Positions 15,219-22,473 of a stretch of 32,520 nt of DNA are shown here, in pieces. The position numbers and the translations under genes are program-made. The notes under the pieces are model-generated. The model worked only from the letters and a program-made list of their open reading frames with translations. It ran no database searches and was not told where the DNA came from. Numbering within the stretch: position 1 is the stretch's first letter; every line of letters starts with the position of its first letter. Origin of the DNA: Microbacteriaceae bacterium (lineage in GTDB: Bacteria > Actinomycetota > Actinomycetes > Actinomycetales > Microbacteriaceae); contig CANGNR010000001.1 of assembly GCA_947455385.1 (NCBI GenBank), forward strand, positions 1 through 32,520, read 5' to 3'.

Positions 15219-16520
15219 AGCAAGCACGAGCTTTGGCCTGCGCCTGTCGCTGCCGGCCCGATTGCAGCAACGGTGGCGTTGCCCGGATCGAAGTCGCTTA
15301 CTAACCGCGAGTTGATTTTGGCCGCCCTTGCCGCGCGATCTGGTTCATCCTCGACGCTTGTTGAACCGCTGGAATCTCGCGACTCCTCGCTGATGATCGA
15401 GGCCCTGAAGTCGCTCGGCTTTGGCTTTGCGACGGGTGCCGGCGGCGAGCTGGAGGTTAACTTGGACGCTGAGGCGCTCGGGCGGGTAGAGACGACCATC
15501 GACTGCGGTCTCGCTGGCACAGTGATGAGGTTTGTGCCACCCTTTGCAGCACTGGCTGCGGGACGAATTACATTCGATGGCGACGAGGGCGCCCGCCGCC
15601 GACCGATGGCCACCACCATTGATTCGCTGCGCGCCTTGGGCGTTGAGGTAGACGACGACGGTCGCGGGGCTTTGCCGTTCACAATCGTGGCCACCGGTTC
15701 GGTGCGAGGCGGCGAGCTCACCATCGACGCATCGGCTTCGAGTCAGTTCGTTTCAGGTTTGTTGCTCTCGGCGGCGGCATTTGACGAGGGACTCACGCTC
15801 AGGCACGAGGGCGAACACCTGCCTAGCATGCCCCACATCGACATGACCGTCGAATGCCTGCGCCAGCGCGGCATCGAGGTTTCGCAGCCCGAGCCGACCG
15901 TCTGGCGCGTCGAGCCAGGCCAGGTTCAGGGCGGCCGAGTCGTCATCGAGCCAGACCTTTCTAACGCCGGCCCTTTTCTCGCTGCGGCCATGGTGGCCGG
16001 CGGCTCCGTCACGATTCAGCACTGGCCCGCCTCGACCACTCAGGTTGGCGACGAGTTCGACGGCATTCTGCAGCGCATGGGCGCCGAAATCTCACGCGAT
16101 GACCGCGGCCTAACCATCACTGGTTCGGGCCTAATCACGGGCATCGACATCGACCTCTCGATCGGCGGCGAGCTCACCCCTGTCGTCGCCGCCCTCGGCG
16201 CCATCGCCAGCACCCCAACCCGCATCACGGGCGTCGCCCACCTTCGCGGCCACGAGACCGACCGACTTGCGGCGCTGGTAGCCGAAATCAACCGCATCGG
16301 CGGCATCGCCCGCGAGCTCGAGGACGGCCTCGAAATCGACCCGAGCGAAAACCTCCACGGCGGCGAGTGGCTCAGCTACGAAGACCACCGCATGGCTACC
16401 GCCGGCGCCATCATCGGTCTGCGCGTGCCTGGCATCCTGGTTGAAAACATCGGCACCACAAGCAAAACCATGCCCAACTTTGCTCAGCTTTGGCAGTCGA
16501 TGCTCGAGGCCCGCGCTTGA
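15198..16520 (+). CDS. aroA: 3-phosphoshikimate 1-carboxyvinyltransferase (EPSP synthase)
   Basis: AroA transfers enolpyruvate from PEP to shikimate-3-phosphate in the chorismate pathway. The 440-residue protein shows the family blocks in order: LPGSKSLTNRELILAALA near the N-terminus, CGLAGTVMRF, RRRPM, DASASSQFVSGLLLSA, MPHIDMTVE, DLSNAGPFLAAAM, GGELTPVVAALGAIA, LRGHETDRL and SYEDHRMA. ATG 15198 is preferred over the upstream TTG 15159 because TAACTT sits 7 nt before it and the added residues are not conserved-looking. It heads an apparent operon with rsgA and hisN. The divergent SigR promoter overlaps its start codon, which may link aromatic amino acid synthesis to thiol stress. The aroA-rsgA arrangement beside a SigR/SigH gene is familiar in actinobacteria. 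Confidence 0.95.
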   Translation: MTLSTYSSKHELWPAPVAAGPIAATVALPGSKSLTNRELILAALAARSGSSSTLVEPLESRDSSLMIEALKSLGFGFATGAGGELEVNLDAEALGRVETTIDCGLAGTVMRFVPPFAALAAGRITFDGDEGARRRPMATTIDSLRALGVEVDDDGRGALPFTIVATGSVRGGELTIDASASSQFVSGLLLSAAAFDEGLTLRHEGEHLPSMPHIDMTVECLRQRGIEVSQPEPTVWRVEPGQVQGGRVVIEPDLSNAGPFLAAAMVAGGSVTIQHWPASTTQVGDEFDGILQRMGAEISRDDRGLTITGSGLITGIDIDLSIGGELTPVVAALGAIASTPTRITGVAHLRGHETDRLAALVAEINRIGGIARELEDGLEIDPSENLHGGEWLSYEDHRMATAGAIIGLRVPGILVENIGTTSKTMPNFAQLWQSMLEARA

Positions 16521-17584
16521 GCTGGCTCTATGAGCCTGAGCCGGGTCAACACGACCTGGATGAAACCGACGTGCGGGTGCGCCCAAACCCAAAGGGCAAC
16601 CGCCCGCGCACCAAGACCCGCCCAGCCTTCGACGACGCGCACCCAGGCATGGTGACGAGCGTTCACCTCGGTCGCTACGAGGTGTTGTTGCTCGACGAAC
16701 ACAGGCTGGTCACCGCAACCCTGGGCAAAGAACTGCGCAAGGCCGGAGCCGTGGTCGGTGACCGAGTAGCGCTGGTCGGCGACACCAGTGCCGCGAATGG
16801 CGCGCTCAGCCGAATCGTTCGGGTCGAACCCCGCACCTCGCTGCTTCGCCGCAGCGCCGATGACACCGACGAGGTTGAGCGCGTAATCGTCGCCAATGCC
16901 ACTCAGATGTTGATTGTCACTGCCATCGCCAACCCTGAGCCGCGCACCCGACTGATCGACCGCTACCTCGCCGCCGCATTCGACGCCGGTCTCAAGCCGA
17001 TTCTGGTAATTACAAAAACCGACCTGGCCGACCCTGCCGAGTTTCTCAAAAACTTCGCCGGGCTCAGCATTCCGGTGGTGCTAAACCGCTCGGATGAACC
17101 CAACATCGCCGACCTGCGTGACCTGCTAGCCGACCAGATCACCGTTGCCGTCGGCCACTCTGGCGTTGGCAAGTCGACCCTGGTGAACGCGCTGGTGCCA
17201 GGCGCTAGCCGTGCCACCGGACACGTCAACGAGGTCACCGGCAGAGGCCGTCACACCTCGAGCTCGGCCCAGGCCATCGAGCTTGGCGAGGGCTTCGGAT
17301 CGGGCTGGATCATCGACACCCCTGGTGTGAGGTCTTTTGGCCTCGGCCACATCAACCCAGCAAACTTGCTGCGCGCATTCGAAGACCTCTGGCGAGTGAT
17401 CGAGACCTGCCCGCGAGACTGCAGTCACCAGGATGACTCCCCCGACTGCGAGCTGGACGCCGCGGTTGCCGACGGCCGTTTGGGCGAAGCCGGCGCATCC
17501 CGCGTAGACAGCCTGCGGCGGCTGATGAAATCGGCAAGCACGGCCCGCATCGACGAAGACCTGCCCCGGCGCGAGCAAGACTAA
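16517..17584 (+). CDS. rsgA: Ribosome small subunit-dependent GTPase A
   Basis: RsgA is a circularly permuted GTPase checking late 30S subunit maturation. The 355-residue protein has an actinobacterial basic N-terminus (DVRVRPNPKGNRPRTKTRP), an OB-fold, then G-motifs in permuted order: G4 TKTD (about 167), G1 GHSGVGKST (about 213) and G3 DTPGVRSFGL (about 267). A zinc-binding C-terminal segment follows (CPRDCSHQDDSPDC, about 297-310). The start is TTG 16517, which overlaps the aroA stop as TTGA; GAGG 7 nt upstream can serve as ribosome binding site. A TTG at 16490 inside aroA is in frame but adds no conserved residues. Translational coupling to aroA is likely. Confidence 0.93.
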   Translation: MSWLYEPEPGQHDLDETDVRVRPNPKGNRPRTKTRPAFDDAHPGMVTSVHLGRYEVLLLDEHRLVTATLGKELRKAGAVVGDRVALVGDTSAANGALSRIVRVEPRTSLLRRSADDTDEVERVIVANATQMLIVTAIANPEPRTRLIDRYLAAAFDAGLKPILVITKTDLADPAEFLKNFAGLSIPVVLNRSDEPNIADLRDLLADQITVAVGHSGVGKSTLVNALVPGASRATGHVNEVTGRGRHTSSSAQAIELGEGFGSGWIIDTPGVRSFGLGHINPANLLRAFEDLWRVIETCPRDCSHQDDSPDCELDAAVADGRLGEAGASRVDSLRRLMKSASTARIDEDLPRREQD

Positions 17585-17587
17585 ATT
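17582..17587 (+). promoter_or_regulatory. Possible -10 box before hisN
   Basis: TAAATT, beginning within the rsgA stop codon, ends 6 nt before ATG 17594. It suggests an additional internal promoter giving a leaderless hisN transcript. Confidence 0.45.
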
Positions 17588-17593
17588 AGACCC

Positions 17594-18376
17594 ATGCCAA
17601 CTTTTGCCGAAGACCTCGAACTCGCGCTGCGCATGGCCGATGCCGCCGACGCCATCGCCCTCGAGCGTTTTCGCGCGCTAGACCTAAAGGTCGAAACCAA
17701 GCCAGACCGGTCGCCCGTAACCGACGCCGACCGCGCGGTTGAGGCGGCGCTCAAGGGCATCCTGGCAACCGAACGCCCAGCCGACGCCCTTATCGGCGAA
17801 GAGTATGGCAACAGCGGCACGGCAAGCCGCACCTGGATTATCGACCCGATCGACGGAACGGCAAACTACCTGCGAGGCGTTCCGGTTTGGGCTTCTCTGA
17901 TTGCTCTTGTGGTCGACGATAAACCCGTGGTCGGCGTTGTCTCGGCACCAGCCCTCGGCCGACGTTGGTGGGCAGCCCCAAAGGTTGGCGCATTCACTCA
18001 AGACATCGACGGGTCGGTGAGAACGATTTCGGTCTCGGGCGTGAGCGACCTCGAACACGCATCCCTGTCTTATAACAACCTGCAACTCTGGGATGCCTCT
18101 GGGCGCCTGCCGCAGTTGCTGCAGCTGAGCCGCCAAATCTGGCGCACCAGGGCATACGGCGACTTCTACTCGTACATGCTGTTGGCTGAGGGATCCGTCG
18201 ACGCGGTTGCCGAACACGACCTCAAGATCTATGACATCTCGGCACTGGTTCCGATCGTCGAGCAGGCAGGTGGCCGCTTTAGCGACCTAGATGGCGAATT
18301 GACCGCCGAATCTTCTAGCGTTCTAGCCACCAACGGCCGCCTGCACGGCGCGATTCAGTCGGCACTAAGCGCCTAA
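17594..18376 (+). CDS. hisN: Inositol-monophosphatase family phosphatase, likely histidinol-phosphatase
   Basis: A 260-residue Mg-dependent, lithium-sensitive-type phosphatase. Metal-binding blocks are IGEEYG (Glu69/Glu70), WIIDPIDGTANYLRG (Asp84, Asp87) and the C-terminal DLKIYDISALVPIVEQAGG. Actinobacterial HisN, the histidinol-phosphatase of this fold, is typically encoded next to rsgA, which favours that activity over inositol-1-phosphatase, but sequence alone does not decide the substrate. The gene starts 9 bases after rsgA. Its last 62 bases overlap the 3' end of the convergent acyltransferase gene, an unusually long convergent overlap for this window. Confidence 0.8.
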   Translation: MPTFAEDLELALRMADAADAIALERFRALDLKVETKPDRSPVTDADRAVEAALKGILATERPADALIGEEYGNSGTASRTWIIDPIDGTANYLRGVPVWASLIALVVDDKPVVGVVSAPALGRRWWAAPKVGAFTQDIDGSVRTISVSGVSDLEHASLSYNNLQLWDASGRLPQLLQLSRQIWRTRAYGDFYSYMLLAEGSVDAVAEHDLKIYDISALVPIVEQAGGRFSDLDGELTAESSSVLATNGRLHGAIQSALSA

Positions 18377-19403
18377 CTCGGCGGCGGCCACTCAAAAAGC
18401 GGCCGATTATGGTGTGTCTCGCCACGACCTGATAGCTCAGAATCGAAAGCCCAGCGGTGGCAACCAACAAGACGGCAAACTCCGCCCCTACCGGCCAACT
18501 GCTCGACCTGAAGAGCGCCGCAACCGCAACCAAAAACGCGGGGTGAAACAAATAGACCCAGTAGGCGGAGTCGCTCAGGTAGGCGAGCGCCCTTTTTGAA
18601 CCACGGATGACCAGCAGCGACAACCCGAGAATTCCGAGTGGCAGCGCCCACATCGCCAAGGTGTAGTCGATGGCTGCCAGAGGCGCTGGCGCATCCTTGC
18701 TTGCCAGGTATGCCCAAATGCCGACTGCCAACATCGGCAGACCGCAAGACTTCACCAAGCCGACTGCGCCGAACCCTCCTGCCCAGAGTGCCGCCCCGAA
18801 GGCAAAGAAGATCGAGAAAAGCACAAGCAGCGAGGCGTCCGGAACAATCGCGAGACTCATGCGAAGGGTGCCATCGGCCGCCAAATGGTTCGGGACGACG
18901 GTGGTCAAAGCCACGGCCCCGACGAACCAAAACGCGAGCAACCTCGGCCGGCGAAGGGCGGAAAGTTTGCCTGCGAGACCGGCTCGTCGCCAGAGTCTTG
19001 CCGCCACCCAGAACCCTAGAGAAATAACCGACAGGTAGGCGAGAAACCAGAGGTGCAGCCAACCCACCTGAAGCCAGGTGCTCGAGCCGAGACCAGAGCA
19101 CACCGAACATCCGCGCGGAATCAGCACCGCGGCGATCACCAGTTCGGCCGCCAAAAGCGGAGCAAAGAGGCGCTTGGTGCGACTGAGCATGAATCCGCGC
19201 GATCCCGCTCGGCTCAGCAGCGAAGCGGCAAAATACCCGCCGAGAATAAAGAAAGTCGGCATTCTAAAAACATGGATGACGTCGTAGATCGGCCTCAAGC
19301 TTTGGTCGCCTCTGGTCAGCTCGATCACTAACTCGGCATGCACCACTAAGCCGAGCAGCATCGCCACGCTTCGAACGGCGTCGAAGGCAGCAACCTTGAC
19401 CAT
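18315..19403 (-). CDS. Acyltransferase 3 family multi-pass membrane protein
   Basis: The 362-residue protein has about ten membrane segments and fits the acyltransferase-3 (OafA/OpgC-like) family, which transfers O-acyl groups to exported sugars or glycans. Support comes from AAFDAVRSVAMLLGLVVHAE with its conserved His in the first segment, RMPTFFILGGYFAASLLSR at the second, and SDSAYWVYLFHPAFLV near the end. The tail is Arg-rich and cytoplasmic. ATG 19403 follows the stop of the FAD oxidoreductase gene by one base with AGG immediately before it, so translation is probably coupled. Its 3' end overlaps hisN by 62 bases. Substrate unknown; co-expression with an exported oxidoreductase suggests a role in envelope or exopolymer chemistry. 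Confidence 0.82.
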   Translation of the reverse strand: MVKVAAFDAVRSVAMLLGLVVHAELVIELTRGDQSLRPIYDVIHVFRMPTFFILGGYFAASLLSRAGSRGFMLSRTKRLFAPLLAAELVIAAVLIPRGCSVCSGLGSSTWLQVGWLHLWFLAYLSVISLGFWVAARLWRRAGLAGKLSALRRPRLLAFWFVGAVALTTVVPNHLAADGTLRMSLAIVPDASLLVLFSIFFAFGAALWAGGFGAVGLVKSCGLPMLAVGIWAYLASKDAPAPLAAIDYTLAMWALPLGILGLSLLVIRGSKRALAYLSDSAYWVYLFHPAFLVAVAALFRSSSWPVGAEFAVLLVATAGLSILSYQVVARHTIIGRFLSGRRRVRRLVPTESRRAGGRWWLER

Positions 19404-19404
19404 C

Positions 19405-21117
19405 CTAATTTTTCAAGACCCTTGGTTCACAGGTGAACGGCGAAAAGCCCTGTTGAGCCCTGCTAAAGAAGTCGATGGTCTGGCACAGGTCTGAGAGTCG
19501 CACGTGGTCTCCGACATCCTCGAGTGCCGACTGCAGTCGCGAGACGTCGATCGTCGAGACCTTTGTGTTGGTGTGGGCTGCGACCGCTGCCGCCACGCCG
19601 GCGGCCTGCCCGAGCCCCATGAATTGGCGTTCCATTCGAATCGAGCCATAAGAAATCGGTGAGGTTGAGACACCAACCGAAACGAGCAGATTGTCCGGCC
19701 CCTTCTGTGGAACCATAACTCCGTAGGGAATCTCATAGGTCGGAGGCAGCATGAATGGTGTCATGTCGCGATAGATCGCCTGGTTCGCAAAGATCAGCTG
19801 GCTCGACTTGTTGTCGAGAAAGTACGAACCGTATGCAATCGATTCTGGCTTCGACCTGCTCTGAAAGATGTCAAAGGTGGTGAGGGTGTACTTGCCGACC
19901 AGTCGCCGACCCTCGCGAATATATGGCTGGTATGGCAGGTGCCGGTTGCCCCGGTATTCGTCGGCGCAGAGACCCATTCCCGCCAGCGCATTCGATTCGA
20001 AGGCCGGCACGCTCTGATCTGTCTGCAGCCAGTAGAGAAATGATTCGAGGTAATCGAGCGCGAGTCGATCAATGCGATGACGCGACTTTCCGAGACCAAA
20101 GTAGGCGCGCGGTAGCGGAAAGTTGGTCAGACCCAGGTGTGAGTTGAGGTCGTACTTGCCATTTGGCAGCTCTGCGATGCGCCAGAGTTTGGTTAGCACA
20201 GTGCCGTAGGCGGCAACCACGCACTGCGGGCAACGGCCATCCTTGTAAAGGCTCTTGAGCAGAACCTTCCAGGCGGGAATCCACTTCTTGTATTCGAGCG
20301 CCGGCCTAAACGGAATCTTGTTTTTCTTAGACAGGCAGAGCCGGTAGGTGAAGCTCGGCATTCCCTTGGTGAGGTCGGCCTTGTGCGAGTTGAACTTTGT
20401 CGGCGATGCCACGAATGGCAGCTCTTTGAAGCTGTTTCGCTCCAAGTCGCTCAACGTCGGCATGCGCACCACCGTGTGCATGATTCGCTTTTTTGCAATG
20501 CTCTCGCCGTAGGAGTAGAGATCTTGGGTGCCGAGTCGGTATTTGGCGCCGGCGACCGCGAACAGGTCGCCCTCGTAGCTCGCGTCAACGAACGTCGCCG
20601 CGCACTGCTTTGCGATGTTGGAAAACTTCACGCAGCTGATGCTCTGGTCAACCTTTTCGACCCCCAGCAGCCGCGCGTTCAGCTGCACCTGCACGTGGGC
20701 CTTCTTGAGCAGCCCCATGAAAATAGCCTCGGCCACGTGCGGTTCGATGCGAAGAGTCACATTGTCTGGATAAAACCGCTCGGCTCGCGCAAAAAACTCC
20801 TTGGCGAACCCGGTGGGTGGATACATCGTGCCGTCAGTAGCGGCGACGCCATTGGCGATCGCCCCGCCTATTGAGCCCGTGGACGAGATGAGCTTGACCT
20901 TTAGCCCCAGCCGCGCCGCCGATACAGCCGCAGAAACACCACTCGGGGTTCCGCCAAACACCACCAAGTCGGTTCGTTGAATGCCGTTGGGGGTGGGGCT
21001 CGAGGCAAGGTTAGGCCGAGCTCCGCCGCTCATGGCAAAAACCGTCGACAGCGTGACGGCAAAAACCGCTACGAACGCAGCAAACCAGATCATCGACCTA
21101 GAGAAATATGCGCGCAA
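19405..21117 (-). CDS. Exported or membrane-anchored FAD-dependent oxidoreductase
   Basis: The 570-residue protein begins with a hydrophobic export or anchor segment (IWFAAFVAVFAVTLSTVFA, 10-28) preceded by arginines. An FAD-binding Rossmann fold follows, DLVVFGGTPSGVSAAVSAAR (50-69). DASYEGDLFAVAGA and a C-terminal GLGQAAGVAAAVAA resemble the broad FAD-dependent oxidoreductase family sometimes annotated as xanthan lyase-like. The chosen start is TTG 21117, because it supplies the positive N-region; ATG 21093 is the alternative. Location outside the cytoplasmic membrane is inferred from the signal. It precedes the membrane acyltransferase by one base, indicating an operon. The substrate is not evident; sugars or polysaccharide derivatives are plausible. 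Nine or more cysteines in the mature part are notable for an exported protein. Confidence 0.75.
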   Translation of the reverse strand: MRAYFSRSMIWFAAFVAVFAVTLSTVFAMSGGARPNLASSPTPNGIQRTDLVVFGGTPSGVSAAVSAARLGLKVKLISSTGSIGGAIANGVAATDGTMYPPTGFAKEFFARAERFYPDNVTLRIEPHVAEAIFMGLLKKAHVQVQLNARLLGVEKVDQSISCVKFSNIAKQCAATFVDASYEGDLFAVAGAKYRLGTQDLYSYGESIAKKRIMHTVVRMPTLSDLERNSFKELPFVASPTKFNSHKADLTKGMPSFTYRLCLSKKNKIPFRPALEYKKWIPAWKVLLKSLYKDGRCPQCVVAAYGTVLTKLWRIAELPNGKYDLNSHLGLTNFPLPRAYFGLGKSRHRIDRLALDYLESFLYWLQTDQSVPAFESNALAGMGLCADEYRGNRHLPYQPYIREGRRLVGKYTLTTFDIFQSRSKPESIAYGSYFLDNKSSQLIFANQAIYRDMTPFMLPPTYEIPYGVMVPQKGPDNLLVSVGVSTSPISYGSIRMERQFMGLGQAAGVAAAVAAHTNTKVSTIDVSRLQSALEDVGDHVRLSDLCQTIDFFSRAQQGFSPFTCEPRVLKN

Positions 21118-21151
21118 GAGGAGTCCCGATTTGATGTGTTTCGCTGGTTTT

Positions 21152-21167
21152 CGAGCCTGCGGGCTCG
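21152..21167. other. Small hairpin in the divergent region before the FAD oxidoreductase
   Basis: CGAGCC (21152-21157) and GGCTCG (21162-21167) pair around a four-base loop. It would lie in the 5' untranslated region of the minus-strand oxidoreductase if transcription starts from the TATTCT box just upstream. No U-run follows on either strand, so it is not a normal terminator. Confidence 0.3.
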
Positions 21168-21197
21168 CGAAAGAATACTCAAAATTCTAACTGCGCA

Positions 21198-21203
21198 TAG
21201 GCT
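21198..21203 (+). promoter_or_regulatory. -10 box for the leaderless small ORF/SDR transcript
   Basis: TAGGCT ends 6 nt before ATG 21210. The run TAGGCTTGGCT matches the OYE promoter at 6106 except for the distance to ATG. Confidence 0.6.
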
Positions 21204-21209
21204 TGGCTC

Positions 21210-21242
21210 ATGACACCGCAAAAGGCTGTGAAACAAGGATGA
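21210..21242 (+). CDS. Ten-codon leaderless upstream ORF overlapping the SDR start
   Basis: ATG 21210, six bases after a TAGGCT box, opens ten codons (MTPQKAVKQG) and stops at TGA 21240-21242, overlapping the SDR ATG as ATGA. On a leaderless mRNA the ribosome would begin here, translate the mini-peptide and reinitiate on the SDR. It may be purely a loading device or a regulatory leader peptide. Translation is inferred, not proven. Confidence 0.45.
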   Translation: MTPQKAVKQG

Positions 21243-21934
21243 CCACGCTCGCCGGAAAAAGAATTCTCCTGGTAGGAGCCACTGGCGCCTTTGGTCGCCT
21301 GCTCGCCGACGGGCTCGCTGCGGCTGGCGCTTCGGTGCTAGCAACCGCTCGAAACAACGAGTCGGCCGCGCGCATCTCTTCGGCGGCGGCACTCAGGCTG
21401 TTGCTAGACCTCGAGCAGCCGGCGTCGATCAAGACACTGACCGACTACCTCAGCGCCGATGAAAACTCTCTCGACGGGGTTGTCGTCGCATCGGGCGTTG
21501 TGGGTTTCGCCGCAGCCAGCCAAACCGAGCCAGGCGACGCCACCAAGCTCATGCAAATCAACCACCTTGGGCCCAGCCAGTTGCTCGGCGCCCTGGCTTC
21601 GAAGTTGAAGTCTTCGGGCGAGGCCCTGCGTGAACCATTCATCCTGTCGATGCCTGGCGTCGTCGCCGAAAAAGACTTTGCCGGCATGTCGGCGTATTCG
21701 GCTAGCAAGTCTGCACACGCGAAGTTCTTGGCAACTCTGGCCATCGAGTTTCGGCGCGACAAGATTCGTGTCATCAGCGCAAGGCCGGGGCACACCGAAA
21801 CCGGCTTGGCCGGCCGCGCGATCTTTGGCAGTGCCCCGGCAATGCCCGCTGGGATGACGCCCGAGCACGTCGTCAACCGACTGCTGCAGGCAATTGTCGG
21901 CGACGAAACCGATCTTCCAAGCACCGAGTTCTAG
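21239..21934 (+). CDS. Short-chain dehydrogenase/reductase
   Basis: A 231-residue classical SDR. The cofactor loop is GATGAFG (residues 13-19), and the active site YxxxK occurs as SAYSASKSAHAKF with the serine in ILSMPG before it. A position after the second strand is ARNN, compatible with NADP(H) preference but not decisive. ATG 21239 is used because upstream in-frame codons would lie in the promoter; it is overlapped by the stop of a ten-codon ORF. The next gene begins 8 bases after its stop, whose TAG forms part of that gene's ribosome binding site, so the two are an operon. Substrate unknown. Confidence 0.88.
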   Translation: MTTLAGKRILLVGATGAFGRLLADGLAAAGASVLATARNNESAARISSAAALRLLLDLEQPASIKTLTDYLSADENSLDGVVVASGVVGFAAASQTEPGDATKLMQINHLGPSQLLGALASKLKSSGEALREPFILSMPGVVAEKDFAGMSAYSASKSAHAKFLATLAIEFRRDKIRVISARPGHTETGLAGRAIFGSAPAMPAGMTPEHVVNRLLQAIVGDETDLPSTEF

Positions 21935-21942
21935 GAGTACGC

Positions 21943-22440
21943 GTGCAACAAATTGAAACCAGGGGCCTTCGCAGAGCCTTCAGGTTGACCATCGGCCTCA
22001 AGATCGCCGACGGAATTCTCGAGGTCATTGGTGGAATCGCTCTGCTTTTTGTGAAGCCCAACCAAATCGACTCGTTCGTGCAGACGCTAACCATGCACGA
22101 GCTGAGCAAAGACCCTCACGACGTGGTTGCAAACCTGCTGGTCGACTTTGCCTCAAAGCTCACCATCGGCGCGACTCTATATGCCGCAATCTACTTGCTT
22201 GCCCACGGCCTGGTGAAGGTTGTGCTCGCCACGGCGGTCTGGCGCGAAAAACTCTGGGCCTACTCGTGGATGCTCGGTTTCTTGCTGCTTTTCATCGCCT
22301 ACCAGTGCTACGAGCTGGCTAACGAGTGGCGTTGGACCATGTTTGGGCTAACGATCTTCGACCTGGTCGTGCTTTGGCTAACCTGGCGCGAATACGCGAT
22401 TCACAGGGCACAGTTTCGCAACAAAAACGCATCCATGTAA
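21943..22440 (+). CDS. DUF2127-like integral membrane protein
   Basis: A 165-residue protein with about four membrane segments: ADGILEVIGGIALLF, the segment around ATLYAAIYLLAHGLVKVVL, MLGFLLLFIAYQCYEL and LTIFDLVVLWLTWREY. The Gly-rich first segment, HGLVK in the middle and the WREY end are typical of DUF2127 proteins, which have no known function. GTG 21943 has an excellent AGGAG ribosome binding site six bases upstream, overlapping the SDR stop. It follows the SDR in the same transcript. The next gene has its own leaderless promoter. Confidence 0.75.
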   Translation: MQQIETRGLRRAFRLTIGLKIADGILEVIGGIALLFVKPNQIDSFVQTLTMHELSKDPHDVVANLLVDFASKLTIGATLYAAIYLLAHGLVKVVLATAVWREKLWAYSWMLGFLLLFIAYQCYELANEWRWTMFGLTIFDLVVLWLTWREYAIHRAQFRNKNASM

Positions 22441-22461
22441 TCGCTTTCACGAGTTCTCGCT

Positions 22462-22467
22462 TAGAGT
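22462..22467 (+). promoter_or_regulatory. -10 box for the leaderless GH16 gene
   Basis: TAGAGT ends 6 nt before ATG 22474; TTGGCT fills the gap, as it does in part before the OYE and SDR starts. Confidence 0.6.
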
Positions 22468-22473
22468 TTGGCT

